Of a stretch of DNA of 64,000 bases, positions 1 through 12,720 are shown one piece after another. Each line of letters starts with the position of its first letter. The first letter of the stretch is position 1. Below the pieces are notes generated by a model, which was not told the origin of the DNA, did no database searches, and saw nothing but the letters and a program-made list of their open reading frames with translations. The stretch covers positions 67,535,211 through 67,599,210 of the forward strand of contig CM054116.1 in assembly GCA_028673005.1 (NCBI GenBank), written 5' to 3'. The position numbers were made by a program, and so were the translations under genes. Source of the stretch: Tanypteryx hageni. Its lineage: Eukaryota; Arthropoda; Insecta; Odonata; Petaluridae.

Positions 1-760
1 GCATTTTGTCATTATTTTATAATATTGGTAATATTGGCACGCCATATATACCCGCTCTCTAACAAAAGGACCAATATTGGCCCGCTGGGTCCGAAAATTC
101 CTACAAAGGTCGCACTCGTAGAGTCGGGTGATTAGGGAGATAAGAAGGTATTTCATATGTTTCTAACATACCTAAGCCCATGGCCTAAAAGTTTTGGTCG
201 GGGGGCGAATAAGTAAACACTTCTGAAGAGTGACTGCTGTCTTCTTTCGGGTTACAACCGCGTGCGTAGTCTTTTTCTGACGACAGTTTCGCTGCCATTC
301 CAGGTAGCATCTTCAGGTCAAAGTGGCGTGCAGATTTTTTTGTCCCTATATACTGTAGTCAAAAATAGACTAAGCACGCGGTTGTAACCCGAAAGAAGAT
401 AGGAGTCATATATGGAAACATCGCGGAAGCCTTCGCAACAACTTCTGAAAAGTGTTTACTCGATAGATGTTGTCCTCGGCGTTCGATATGCAATAAACCC
501 AAACCAATGAGTAAGGTCCATCCCAAAGATTTGCAATATGTTTTTGTCTTCCCTTCGTACAACTACGTTTTACGGTTCTGCTTCATCAGCCGTTTTTATA
601 ACACCAAATAGTGCGGCAGTAGGCTAAGGCGCGAGCGATTATCGAGGTTTCCATTTTTATATTTTCGTAATATTTTTATTTTTGTTAGTAATTCTACTAC
701 TGTTTCATCGTTATTATTTCATTGTTGTTTTTGTTATTATTATTGGCGTTAATTTTTTAA
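1..760. mobile_element. Probable 5' region of a decayed piggyBac-like element
   Basis: This stretch lies directly upstream of a piggyBac-type transposase start at 761. It holds a 10-bp palindrome at 71-80 and a long inverted repeat (231-276 with 363-408), and a T-rich leader leads into the start codon. No intact ORF is present. Assignment to piggyBac rests only on adjacency to the downstream coding fragment. The left terminus and its TTAA target site are not visible and may lie outside the window. Confidence 0.3.
231..408. repeat. Long inverted repeat, 25 bp perfect core
   Basis: Positions 241-265 and 374-398 are exact reverse complements over 25 bases. The match continues imperfectly to about 231-276 and 363-408, giving arms of roughly 46 bp around a loop of about 86 bp. 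The structure could be a small foldback element, or a subterminal repeat of the transposon whose coding remnant starts at 761. The near-perfect arms contrast with the decay of the neighbouring coding piece. Confidence 0.85.
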
Positions 761-1018
761 ATGTCTCATAAACGTAAAATGACCCCTGAACAGATGGAGG
801 AAATCATTTTCGATTCCAATTCTGACGCGTACGAAGAAGAAAGTGCTGAAAGCGGCAGAGATGGCGAGGAAGAGCCTGAGAAAGATGTCTCGGCAAGGAG
901 TGGTGATTCACCTAAATGGAGATCTCCACATGAAGACCGAAGACGAAACATCAGTGTGCACCCTTTTATTACCGGGCCGAGTGGAATGAATTTGCATTTT
1001 ATTGCACTGATCTAAATT
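761..1018 (+). pseudogene. piggyBac-type transposase N-terminal remnant
   Basis: The 84-codon reading frame starts with a basic segment (MSHKRKMTPEQMEE). It then becomes strongly acidic (a DSNSDAYEEES-type run) and ends in a motif HPFITGPSGMN, after which it stops within seven residues. An acidic N-terminus followed by a HPF-G-PG-N motif is the usual opening of PGBD4-like piggyBac transposases, which are normally about 500-600 residues. The DDE catalytic domain and the cysteine-rich C-terminus are missing, so an internal deletion probably removed most of the gene just after residue 77. The ATG at 761 follows a T-rich leader and is the natural start. The call rests on motif recall, not on a database search. 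Confidence 0.5.
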
Positions 1019-1703
1019 TGAATACCAATACTATATTTCGACATGTTTCTTTCCTCTAATAAGCAGCATTATATAATTTTGCAATGTGTTAACCACTGAA
1101 TATTTTTTATCTGAACGTTTTATCACGAATAGTTTATTATATACGCGATTTTTCCAGAATGTAAGCAAATATTTTTTAAATACCCTAGAATAAATCGGAT
1201 TGACGCGAACCTGGAGTTTTCAGGTTTTCACGTGAACACTCACACCCTCGATTTCCCTAGAACGACATTACGCTATCCTCTTAATTGGATCGTTGGTAGG
1301 GGTGAGGGGTTGCTCTTGAAGGGGGAATATTATATTACTATAATGGAATTCAAGATGCGTTTTGAGAGAGACTGGTCAATAACAGGGATGTTCGCAACAT
1401 AGAGTTGGGCGCTAAGATAACTGAAGGAAGAAATACGACCATACATTACCTCGTATAATTTCAGAGTTGTACTTATAATTACAAGAAAATGTAGAACCCG
1501 ATATGGAATATTCATAATTAGCAATAATCTACATTCAGGAAAGCGTCATTTTGAAGAGGAGAAAGTAAGCTATGAAAACCTTCTCCTATTCAACTACATA
1601 GCTAGACTTTCAATAAAATAAACATGTTTAAGTATACATGTGTAAACAAATAAATACCAACATACATAAAGGAGACAGATATAGAATACTCCTACTATAG
1701 AAA
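1019..1703. other. AT-rich non-coding stretch; possible piggyBac 3' remains
   Basis: No reading frame here resembles a known protein. The motif CCCTAGAA occurs twice (near 1183 and 1254). This resembles the outer bases of piggyBac inverted repeats, but neither copy abuts a TTAA, so a terminus cannot be fixed. Confidence 0.3.
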
Positions 1704-2031
1704 AGGGGTCGGCAACCTTTTGTGCATGGCGGGCCACATTCGTAATGAGATTGCTTCGGAGGACCGCATTGAAAGTCACGGGATCTTCGCTGGGCAGGAT
1801 AAATGTTTACATCCGAAGTTTTCCGGAGATTCTGTGGTCTCATATTAGCAATAATAATATATAAATAATTTACCAGCGTTAAATATTCACCAGAAAATGT
1901 TTTGAAACCAAAATCTTACTGAAAAAATACGAAAATTTCTGTTAAATTGTACCGACCACTTTCTCATTATAGCTTCGAGGGCCGCATAAAGCGCTCTCGG
2001 GGGCCACAGCCGGCCCGCGGGCCGTATATTA
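1704..2031. mobile_element. Decayed non-autonomous hAT-like element (MITE)
   Basis: The left end reads AAGGGGTCGGCAACCTTTT and leads into GGCGGGCCACAT. This is the common outer sequence of hAT elements (consensus CAGGGGTCGGCAACC) with the first base changed. The right side carries GAGGGCCGCATAAAGCGCTC and then CCGGCCCGCGGGCCGTAT, typical of the opposite end in this family. The final inverted repeat is lost at the junction with the purine tract. The interior has no transposase. A related, shorter copy lies at 50066-50268. Confidence 0.6.
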
Positions 2032-2034
2032 CCA

Positions 2035-2500
2035 AAGAAGGAAGAAAATGAGGAGAAGCGGAGACAGCAAAAAAAAGATAGGAGAGTTAAGGATAGAGTT
2101 GGAAAAATCGCGAAGGAAAGTTGGGAGATGTGTAGAGAGAATAGCCGAAAAGAGGGACAGAGAGATGGAGTGGATAGAAAAATGTAGATTGGAAAATAAG
2201 TTGAGGAAGAGCGGAAGGATGATCGAGTGGAAAGTAAAATATGAGGGAGAGAGATAAGAGCGGACGTGAAAGTAAGAATCGTCGGACAAAGAGGAAGATG
2301 AGAGAGAGAGAGAAGGAAGGAAGAAGAGTAGAAGGGAAGAAATGTGATAGAATGAGATGGAGAGGGAAGAGAGTCAGAGAAGGAAATGGAGGGGGAGGGA
2401 GTGACAGATAGAGAGAGGGAAATGGGGTGACTTCGAGGAAGTAAGAAGGATGGATAGGGAATGATAAGTAGGTGGCGCGCAACAAGGGAGATGGCCGATC
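2035..2500. repeat. Polypurine tract on the + strand
   Basis: The + strand is almost entirely A and G in irregular GA, GGA and AAGA runs with no fixed unit. Serine/proline/leucine-rich reading frames on the opposite strand (for example 1887-3014) are products of this composition and should not be annotated as genes. Confidence 0.8.
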
Positions 2501-5500
2501 CAATTGACTTGAGTGAAGATGCGTGAGAGAACTTTTTAGGGTGGAGCACGATGGATTCCTCGCGTAAGATAGAGTGAGGCGTAGGATCGTGGTAACGTAG
2601 GTGTTTCGCTTCGAAGGGAGGAGCCATAAAGCGGGAGGCTTTTTTTCCCTCAGTTTTTATTACATCGTCTGGAGTTAAGGTTCCGGAAACCACGTGACGT
2701 GGATACGAGAACGTTAGGGAGGCGTCAGCCGGTGAGGAAGCGGGTCTCTTTTTCCTTTTCTGCCTTTTATTTTTCTTTCGTATTAATCGAAATACTCGGC
2801 GGCGGAAAAATAACTGTATGAGATCCAATGTACGTATGTTCCAGTCTGAATCCGTCGGATTGAGGTTTTCAGTCCAGTGGAGGAAAGGGAGGAGGATTAA
2901 ATGTTGGTCGTCAGAAAATTGCCCGAGCCGACGTTTAGGTACGCCGTTATACCGTTTGGCGAAACTTCTACTTCGATTGTTTCTTTTTACGATGCCGTTT
3001 TCGTGGGACATCATACGTAAAATTGGGTTTCATTATTGGGAAGTGGACCTGAAGAAGCCGACTGGAACGCCGGCGAAATATTGTCCAGGAACATGGATCA
3101 ACGCGGCAGTAACCCGAAAACCGCCCCAATGAAGGCTTTTAATACAAGGAGAGAAAGATGGAAGGAAAGAGAAATGATATTCTGCAAACAACATTCATTG
3201 CGTTATTTACGAGAAGGAATACCGCAAGAGCTGAAATACTATTTTAAAAAATTAAAAATAGTAATAATGAGCTAAATTCAATATTAATAAATAGAAATGG
3301 TATGAAAATCTGAGGAACGTGCTGGACGTTTAATAAAGAAACGGAGCGTGTAAAAAAATTTATAGAGTGAAGGATTGGGCGATAGGTTACGAGAGTTAGG
3401 TAGAAGGTTGGAGGACTTTAGGACGATTTGGGAAACTTCAAAAGAATCACAAAAATAATAATAAAAGGCTATTTTTTCAGTCAGTTGGTCTGAGTGAAAA
3501 GTTATTAAAACGCGAATAACTCGATCAAGGATGTGGATAGAAAATTGAATTTTGGCAGAAATTTATATAATCAGAATATATAATCAGAATAGTCAGAATC
3601 AGAATTAGTTTACTTAGGTTTGGCATGGTAATTTAAAAAACAACTGTTCGTTTGTGGCGTTAATTTGCACTATTGCACTTCCTTCGAATAAAACTAATAA
3701 ATTTTGATTTAACGAAACATTTTATGTGGACTGAAAATTAAAAAGTATACAATTCACATTATAGTATGTTCCAGAGAGTTGAATTATATTCTTGGTCTCA
3801 TATTAATACTTAATAAATGCACCATTTTAGTGCTTTAATACAGATCAGGCTTTTATGCAATGGTATAACACATATACTGAATCTATTAAGTAGTTAGATG
3901 GTGGAAGGAAAAGGGAATGGAAATGAACAGAAATTGAGAAAAAGGAAGAGGACGACGTAGAGTTTGCATAGAATTAAATGGAGCTGCAGCACAAAAATAA
4001 CAATAATAAATTATAATTCATTATAAAACATTTTATACGATCGAATCATGCGCCATTTCCAAATGGTGAGATTTCATAAAACTAAATACAACGTTGTTTT
4101 TAATGGATTTCTTTAAATGATAATACAGAAAATATTTCGAACAGAATTTTTTATAGGATTGAAAAAATAACATTCTATGACTATGATTTAAATTTTTTTA
4201 AATATAGCCAATTTTCTGAAAAAATTTTAAAACTACTATAGTTAAAAGAAAATTACGATCTTAAAATATAGTTAACGCTCAATTTTGTGAGTTTTATATC
4301 CATTGATTACTTTTTAGTGCATATAAAAGTTAGTTTCATTAATATTTTATTTCAATTTTATTTTTACTTAATACTTAATTCGCGCATACCCGTCACATTT
4401 GACGGGCAATTATTCTAGTTACAACAATAATGTGATAGTCCGTATGAGTAATGTTCGCATTTTTCGCCCAAGGAAAGAATACAAATAGAATTATAATAAC
4501 TTTTACGGAAAGTAAGGTTGAAAAGCAGGCCATTGATAAGAAATTGATTTTACTTTATAGAATTTTACTCCGAAAATTTGCCTAAAGACATTACCGTGAT
4601 TTTTGAGCCACACTTAATCCTCAACTTCTTAAATGTTTTGATTGGATTTCATGAGTTGGAATACGAGTTTGGCCAAATAGAGGGGATGAAATTATTCCAC
4701 TTGAGTGAGTAAGAATAAAAGCTTTTGAGGAGATTTAGGATTAAGAGGAAAAGAAAACATGAAGCTACGCTTGATAAAATTAACGATGGATCAAAACTGA
4801 GAGACTAGCGACCAATAAATACATAAAAACTTGGGAAAGTATTAAGTCTCGTCAATTATATTTTCTCGTTGATAAATCTTATCATCGTTAATCATAATGA
4901 GGATTATAAAAAAATAAAAGAAAAATGATGAGAAAGAAAGGAAATTTAAGAAAAAATTCGTGTCCTCATCTGTATCTGAATTATATTTATTAAACTATAC
5001 ACCATTATGCTAAACTAAAAGGTTAAAACATATTACAATGCGCGGAATAATCTTTTAGACGAAATTCCTGGGAAGCTAACCTAAAGGGTAACAACTGTAA
5101 TAATTCATCGTAGAAGTGTTACAGCAAAACGTATCGAATAAATCAATAAATACATTTTTACACTTAAAGGAAATGGTTTTTATTTTACTCAAGGTGCTGA
5201 AAGCTTTTTTCAGGAAAGAATATCGCTACATTTATCCCGATACTAACACAAAAAACCGAACGAATATTTTTGCCGAAAAAACTAGGAACTTTCTACTTGT
5301 GAAGTCTGATCATTTCAAAATAAAATTCACCTATTTAATCCTATGACTAAGTTCCGAGAAAATAAGCTTTAAGCCCGTAATAAACTGAAAATAATCCTCT
5401 AGCCAGTAATACGCATCAGGGACGCTCAACTAAACCTCCAATCAGAATGTTGAAAAGGAAAATTAGAGAGCCGAAAAAGGGAGATCCTCATTGGATAGAA

Positions 5501-8500
5501 CAGGAGAGTATGACATAATGAAGAGATGGCTGGAGACCGTCGAAGGAGAATAAAACGAAGAGTTTCGGAGATGTGACAAAAGGGTAACGAAAAGAATGGC
5601 TTTTGGAAGCGTGGGATAGGGCAGGTGGACCCAGCGAAGGGAAGAGCGGAGGGCTGCAGGTGAGAGAGAAAAAGGTCCCAGATTAAAAAACATTCTTCGA
5701 ACTGGAGCGAGATTGGTTGAAATAAAGAATAAGAGGACTATAGTGGACAGGAAAAAGGGAAAATTTATCGGCTGATAACAGGGTGATGCTGGAAAAGGCA
5801 TTAAAGGGAAGGAACAGCGGTTTATCTTTTATTAATCTATTTTCTGCACGATTTCAGTAATATCTCAATATATATTTCGTATATGTAGCATATGAACTTT
5901 TAAAGGCAAGTATTAAGTGTTCTTTCTTTGTTTGAAAGAAAAATTCTGCATAAATTTGAAATCATAGTTGCCATATAGAGTAAATGATATATTTAGCTGT
6001 AGATACGCATTAGACGTAACAAAAGGAAACGCAAAATATAATCTTGGATTTCACCAATATTTGTGAATCCTAGCCACAGATTCTTGTTAGTTTAAAGGCA
6101 TACTAATACAAATATTACCCTTGTTGGGACAAATACGGATTTTTTAAATCAAAAGAGGAATTTAGAGCTAAAAGTGTCTGGAGTTCTATTGATAAAGTAA
6201 TTAAAATATCATATGCGTATTTCGACTGCAAATCAGACGTAATAGACCGCGATTCACCGAGAGTAAATTATTTAAAAAATTCCTTTTTCATGAAATACTA
6301 TTCATAGATAGCAAAGAAATTATGAATTTTCTTAAGTTGGCTCACTAACCCACAAAATCCCATTTTATTTATTAAATAAAATTGATCCCTTAACTTCTGC
6401 GCAAAACGCAATGCACGAAGAAATTGGTTACCCCCGCAAATATTAGCGCTTGGAATCTCTTATCCGATCACGCGTAAAAATTGCGATTATAATTGAAACC
6501 TCTTCAAAAAAATAACAACTCCGTAGGGATAAAAAACGAAAGAGGTGTTCCCTTGGTAACGCACAACTCCCTTTAAGAAGCGTTGCGGGCGGAGACGACG
6601 GGCGAAACAAAACGCTTCAAAAGCGTCGACGCGGCACGCATTTTTCGCGTCGAATACATAAAGAGGGAGTGGAGAGGGGATAAATGGCGTCAATGAGAGT
6701 TTCGAGGAAGGCAAAGAGTCGCCGACGAACGATCGCAAACACCGCCAAACGGAGCGGAGCGTTTTGAAATGGCCGTTTTGCGGCACGGAATATGTTCGGC
6801 AATGACGTGTGCGAGAGAACGTGTGTGAGAAAAGGTAAAGAATACGAGACTCGAAGAGGAGGAGAAGAAATCCTCTCTTCCCTTTCGAGAAGGACTGTGA
6901 TTGATGCGCTGGATAACAGGTCCGTTGTAAGGGTTGGTAGGTGGTTGTTAATTTTTTCGAAACTAAAAAGAAAAAGGGTAAAAAAAGAGGGCAGTACACG
7001 CGAAAAAAAACAGTTCCTTGTTTTTTATTTGCGGAAGGCGGAGCGAGGCACTTAAAGTGTTTTTTTTACGGATTTAAGACTTTTTAACGCTTTCATCCAA
7101 CGTTGTCCACTTTTCATCCTCTCTCTCACCCTCTCTGTCGACACCACCGGGAATTCTAAAAAAAATGAAGGGAGAAAATAGAAAGTCTTCCTTTGTTTTT
7201 TTTTCAACGGCGTGTGGGCGTGGCAGAATGAAAACGGAACGCGGATTTTCAGCCTCGGGGTGTGAGTCGTTTAAAGTGTTTTATATTTTTTCCCTTTTAA
7301 TCCGTGGGGCGTTTCCCCCCAAAGTTAATGAGGGAAAAATGACGCCTCCTTTGTGAAAACGTGTTGATTCAGGGGAGGGAAATGCTTTTGTTCTTACGTC
7401 TTGAAGAAGACGGTGGAATTTGGGTGAAATAATAATCTCAGCGTCTTTGTCGAGCTGTATACGTGTTTGCGAATCATTCACGGGCCAAAAAATGGGATAA
7501 TTTATTTCTCATCTTTTTATGGTTTTGCTAAGTTCACTATTTGGTGATGAAATTAACGCTTTTCGCTGGTTGACCGTGTTAAAATTATTTGATTTTCGTT
7601 GACAGAAATCTGGGTGAAAGCTTTCATTTAAACTGGCGGACGATTTTTTCGATAAAATCAATCAGATAAAAGACTATGCATCGACAAATATTAATTAAAA
7701 ACCAACATCTATCAAGTGACTCCATGTAACAGCAACAAAGTTATTACCATTTAATTGCAAGAGAGCGAGAGACATTCCGAGGAAAGTTGTCAAAGCATTA
7801 GGAAGGAAACATTTCATAAACAAGATGCGACTCACCGGTGCGGTCGTGCATTAAAATGGAAAATAAAGTAAGTATTCAAGAAAATTCCTCGTTTAATTCA
7901 TCATCGCTTCACGTCGACGTTTTTACAGGATTGAAGCGTTTTTCAATTTATCCGTGATGCGCTATATTTTTTTAAGCACGCAACAGCCGGTAATGGACCT
8001 ATTGAATGGAAGAGTGGAGACCCGCCAAAAATTTATATGCGCTCTGTGATGTCAACAAAATTTGAATAGAACGGCAGAAAAGCGTTGGATCTGCTTCCAG
8101 ACATTCTCGTCCTCCCATTTCCATATCGTATCGTATCCACAAAAGAACCGATGAAAATCGACGCATTTTATCCTGGTCCGACTTAGAGCGAGGCTGAATC
8201 ATAGCTCACGTGATGCATGAGGGGAGAAAGAGAAGGGGAGAGAGAGTAGGGGGAATAATTTATACGCAGAAATATGTATGTTAACAGGGAAGAAAGAAAA
8301 TATTCATGGTAGATTGGAAAGGAAGAGAACGGTAAAAAATTAGGGAAAGGGAGAGAAATTCAGAAGAGTGGGACAATGGAACGAATTAGGAGTTAGAAAA
8401 AACTCCCGAGATAAACTGTTCTAATTATAGTTTAATTTAAAGCAAATAAAAAAATATTTTTTGGACCATCATAATTTGCTGTTAGCATACTAAAACTTTT

Positions 8501-8544
8501 GGTGCGAGTAAAATAGTTTATAACTATTCATATTAACTGTAGAA

Positions 8545-8547
<3 letters not shown>
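2501..8547. other. Gene-free intergenic or intronic DNA
   Basis: I see no recognisable coding or RNA gene in this 6-kb stretch. Reading frames are short and low-complexity. A perfect 7-bp hairpin sits at 4389-4406. Between 6480 and 7360 the sequence is richer in G, C and CpG. The rest is AT-rich with A/T homopolymers. Confidence 0.6.

Positions 8548-8594
<47 letters not shown>
8548..8594. repeat. (TA)n microsatellite
   Basis: An uninterrupted alternating AT run of about 47 bases, one of five long pure TA tracts in the window. Confidence 0.97.
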
Positions 8595-8599
<5 letters not shown>

Positions 8600-9771
8600 G
8601 ATAATTTTAAGTTAAATAGCTTGGAAGAAACTAATATTAAATATTTAAAGATACTTTGTTTATTTTATTTGAAGCAGCGTAATAAGTAAATTTATTTATT
8701 TTGAATAAATTTTATTCAGCCTGAATTTTAATAATGATTAAATATTTTAAATACATTTCAATAAACAACATTAAGCTTAATAAAAGCATATTTCTAAAGT
8801 TTTGATAATTTCTGTACGATGTTTTGTGAGTCCTAAGTTATTTAATCAACTTCTGTTTTTGTACTATATGTTTCAGTGTCATTGAGAATAGGAAATTTTT
8901 AACAAATTGAGGGTGATTCGCCCTTGCTCCAAAATGCTTTACTATGCTAATAGCAGGTTATGAGTGTCCAAAATATATTTTTAATTCTTCTGTTTGCATT
9001 AAATTAAACCATAATTACAACGTTTTACATCAGAATTGGTTTTATTCGTAATTTATTTTTTTAATTTTCAATTTAAAAGAAAAATAATTTTTGAAATATA
9101 ATCACTTGGAGGATTTTCTAATAAACCTAAATTCCTTATTTATATTTTCAAATTCATTATAATTTATATAAAATTTTCCATAATTTGATTTTAAATAAAT
9201 TTTATGAAGTTTTTTTAACCAAATGTTTATAACAATATGAATATTATAACTTACAGCAACAATTTGTATTGATAAACACGCACTTCATCGTGCAGCACCT
9301 CGTGGAGGTAATCAATGCTAAAATTCTGGATAGGCCGACAGCAAAATTCTAAAAAGGTATAACGATAGAAAATCCATGTAGTAATTTTCGAAAAAAATGT
9401 TCTAGGGGATGACTTTAATATGTAAATAAGAAAATAAATAGATAATCAGATTATGTGAATAAAAACATTCTAAAAAGAAGTAAGACAGCACGAATGTAGA
9501 GAAGAGAGGAAGGAGAGAGAGAGAGAGAGACCGAGCGAGGAATAAGAGAAAAGTGAGATAGAGGAGAGAGAATGTGTTAAATTTATTGATAGCATAGAAC
9601 AGTATCTTTAAAATAGTTTTTCACGAGTCAATGAAAGGGAAGGAAACGTGAAGAAGAAAACTTTCCGACTTGAGATTTAATTGATTCGGAATAACATATG
9701 CACCTAAAGATTGACACACAATATGTCTAATAGAAACATTCCGCCCCCTTCCATTTTATTTATATATACGA

Positions 9772-9776
<5 letters not shown>
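8595..9776. other. AT-rich non-coding stretch with short GA run
   Basis: No gene is visible. A (GA)n run lies near 9512-9530 inside a wider purine-rich patch (about 9495-9570). The rest is AT-rich unique-looking DNA. Confidence 0.6.

Positions 9777-9811
<35 letters not shown>
9777..9811. repeat. (TA)n microsatellite
   Basis: A pure TA run of about 35 bases, preceded by a short GTGT stretch. Confidence 0.95.
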
Positions 9812-9813
<2 letters not shown>

Positions 9814-9887
9814 CAGCTGTTTATGTGTCAAGTGCTTTAATTTTCATTGGCGGAATTGCGATCCAGTACTGATTCGCGGCCCGTTTT

Positions 9888-10190
9888 TTGAAAAAGGTGC
9901 AGAAGAAAAGAGAGAAAGAAAGATTAAAAAATAGAAAAACAAAGGAAAAGAAGAAAAGGTGAAAATGAAATGAGGACGGATAAAGGGAAAGGTAAGAAGT
10001 GTCGGAGACGGAGAACTAGAGAACAACGAAAATAGGAAAAAAAGAACTGTGGAAAAGTGGGAGAGCGAGGAAGAGAGACGTCGAGAACACGTGAAATGAA
10101 TAAAACAGAGGCTAAACGAGGCGGAGAATATAAGAAAGATATTGAAAGGGAAATTGAGAGGACGGGAGAGAGGTAGAATGGGTGGAGGGG
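9888..10190. repeat. Polypurine tract on the + strand
   Basis: Irregular A/G-rich sequence with few pyrimidines. The leucine/serine/phenylalanine-rich frames on the opposite strand (9844-10259) reflect this composition and are not genes. Confidence 0.7.
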
Positions 10191-11859
10191 GTAAAATTCC
10201 AATAGCCCAGGCGAATCGAAGAAAATCAATTTGCGTAGGCAAGCATTTTGCAACGCCAAAAAAAATATGCCGAAGGATATTTTTTTCGGCTCTTCGAGCG
10301 AAATTGGAAAGAAATATTATTTTTTCTTAAAATAGGAGAGACTCCTTACGATACAGGGGGAATGCAGATTTGGAATGTTAATAAAAATGTAAGCTCGATG
10401 AAATCGATAAGTGCTCCATTCCTTCCAAAACGGAGTATTCTAAAAAAAAATCATCTTTCGAGCATGCACTTGTAAAGACGGGTAGAGAATAAATTTTGGA
10501 AACAAAATATTTTCCCAAACACGCCTTTATATAGTTGAAAATAACTAAACAACGTACGAATTTGATTTTTTATAGCACATTTCATACTCAACCCGAGTAA
10601 ATTTATAGGATATATATTATATTTGCCTCTTTGTTTGGAAAGATTAACAAAATAGTCTGTCATGAAGTATGACACCATAAAAATGAAAAACATCTCTTTC
10701 AGCCATGTTCGTTTGGTAAAAATCACGAAAATGAAATCATTCAAATTTGTATTTAGTAAGGAATTGCGTATTATTTTTCATTCAACTGTTGCGTCATATG
10801 ACTTTTGATCTTCTTCGGGAATGGTTAAAAACTATAAAAACATTCTCAGTAGCAGATTCATGGCTTCTTAAATCTCTGATTAAGTATAAACGGTGGTAAA
10901 GCGTGGAAAAACGAATACGTGACTGTTACGTTGAGGTCTGAATTTCCAGGAAACGGCACTCGCCGGAATAATTTGGATTAATTCGGAATACACAAGCGAC
11001 AACAAAAATTGAGTGATCTATTGTAAAAGAGATTACAGGAAGTAAGACGAAAACAAAATATACTCCATATCCGAGATCTTGTACTTGTAATAAAATATAA
11101 GCATATTTGAGCAATGGTTTCATTGAAAAACCCATTGAAATTATTTTATAAAATATGAAAAAAATTAATGTAAAATGAATATTGCTTAGTGTGATAAGAG
11201 ACAAGGTATCGTAAATAAACTCTAATTTAATGCTAGAATTGTGCTCTTGTAATAAATTCTACCTAATTATTATAATATTATAAAAACTAATTTGGGTCGC
11301 AAGATTCAAAAGTACCTGTTAGCATATTTTTTTTATTTTTTACATTATAAATTTCATAATTAAGTCAACATAATTTCATGATATAGGACTAAAAGGTTTC
11401 CGTCTTGATTTCAATCAATCCCTCATTGTTATTTTACATCATCTACGTATATCAATAACAAATGCATTTTGTAGTCTCTGCAGTAGGAAAATTCGAAATA
11501 AACCGAGTTTTTTGTATAGCTCGTGTCACATTTCCACTGTTCGATTCAAAGATAACTCCAATAGCAAAACCAGGAGTTATTTTCGTAACGTGTGATTCTT
11601 CCAATGAAATCGACAGAACGATTTTGATCGGATGATTCCGAGACAAATGTTAGATGGATAAAAATCTGACTATCGCCAACCGCAAACGTTGAAACGCAGA
11701 GTTATACGTTAGGAAAATCCTTCGTGCGTTATTTCGTGCACGAGCGCGGTTTTTCGAAGCACAAAAGGCGCGAGATAAGACGGCAAGGAACGTAAGGCGC
11801 CACTGAAAAGAAGCACACATTTTGTAGAGAAAAGGAATGATGCTGTGCGGGAATCCTTG
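10191..11859. other. Gene-free stretch
   Basis: No recognisable protein, RNA gene or transposon motif. The sequence is AT-rich with a slightly GC-richer, CpG-containing part near 11680-11790. Confidence 0.55.
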
Positions 11860-12720
11860 AACAGCTCTTCCCAGAGGAATAGCAAGGAGACGGAGAGAAA
11901 AGCAAAGAGCGAAATGGCGAGAGGAAGAAAAAAAATGGGCGAGATAGCGAGAAAGATGGGAAGGATGTGCGCGGGAGAAAATGAGAATAGAATCCAGAGA
12001 GACTGCGGAAAAAGACGAAAAAAATAAAAGGAGAAACTTCGGCGAGAGATTAACAGAAAGACGAATGTGAACGAAAAAAACCGGAAAAGTTGGAGACTAT
12101 AAATTCCGTGTGTAGAGATATAGGAACGAAGAAAAAAGGCGAATGGGGAACATTGAAGGAGAAAAACATAGCGGTCGAAAGGCAGAAAGAGATAATAATA
12201 TATCAGAGCAGGATAAAATTACAGAGAAAGGGAAGGGGATAACAATGGAGGTGCGGCGACGAGAAAATGGGAAAAAGTGTGAAGAATTTTATACCGCAGA
12301 TACCGAGGCGTAATATATGGAAATGAGTTGGGAAGAGATTTGCAAAGGGAGATGAAAAGGAGAGGAGAGAAACTTGAGGGTGGAGGAGATGGAGAAAGAG
12401 AGAGAGGAGAGAAAGTTGCACGTTGAAGGAAAATAAAAAATTCAAGGAGTACAAGAGAGAGAAGAAAATGGCAAAGTGGAAAGAGATAGGAGGTAAATGA
12501 GGAAAAAAAAGGGTGAATGAGAGAGAATGTGGGATGAGAAAGAATGGGGGATGAGAGAGAATGGGGGATGAGAGAGAATGGGGGATGAGAGAGAATGGGG
12601 ATGAGAGCGAATGGAGAGGGGAGAAAATGGGAGGCAAATGTTTTGACTGTCCCAAGCGAAATGTGCGAACGAGAAAAAGAAAGGGTTCGAGGCTCTTGAG
12701 AGAAGACGCGAGAGGACTTT
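11860..12720. repeat. Purine-rich tract containing a minisatellite
   Basis: The + strand is dominated by A and G for about 860 bases. Reading frames of 178 and 193 codons on the minus strand are repetitive Ser/Pro/Leu/Phe sequences caused by this bias. Confidence 0.7.
12517..12614. repeat. 17-bp tandem repeat, about six copies
   Basis: The unit ATGAGAGAGAATGGGGG repeats head to tail. The central copies are nearly identical and the outer copies vary by one or two bases. It sits inside the larger purine-rich tract and probably arose by replication slippage in it. Confidence 0.9.

Noticed and set aside
1887..3014. 375-codon minus-strand frame
   Set aside because: Runs through a polypurine tract and into a hAT-like element; composition-driven, no recognised domain.
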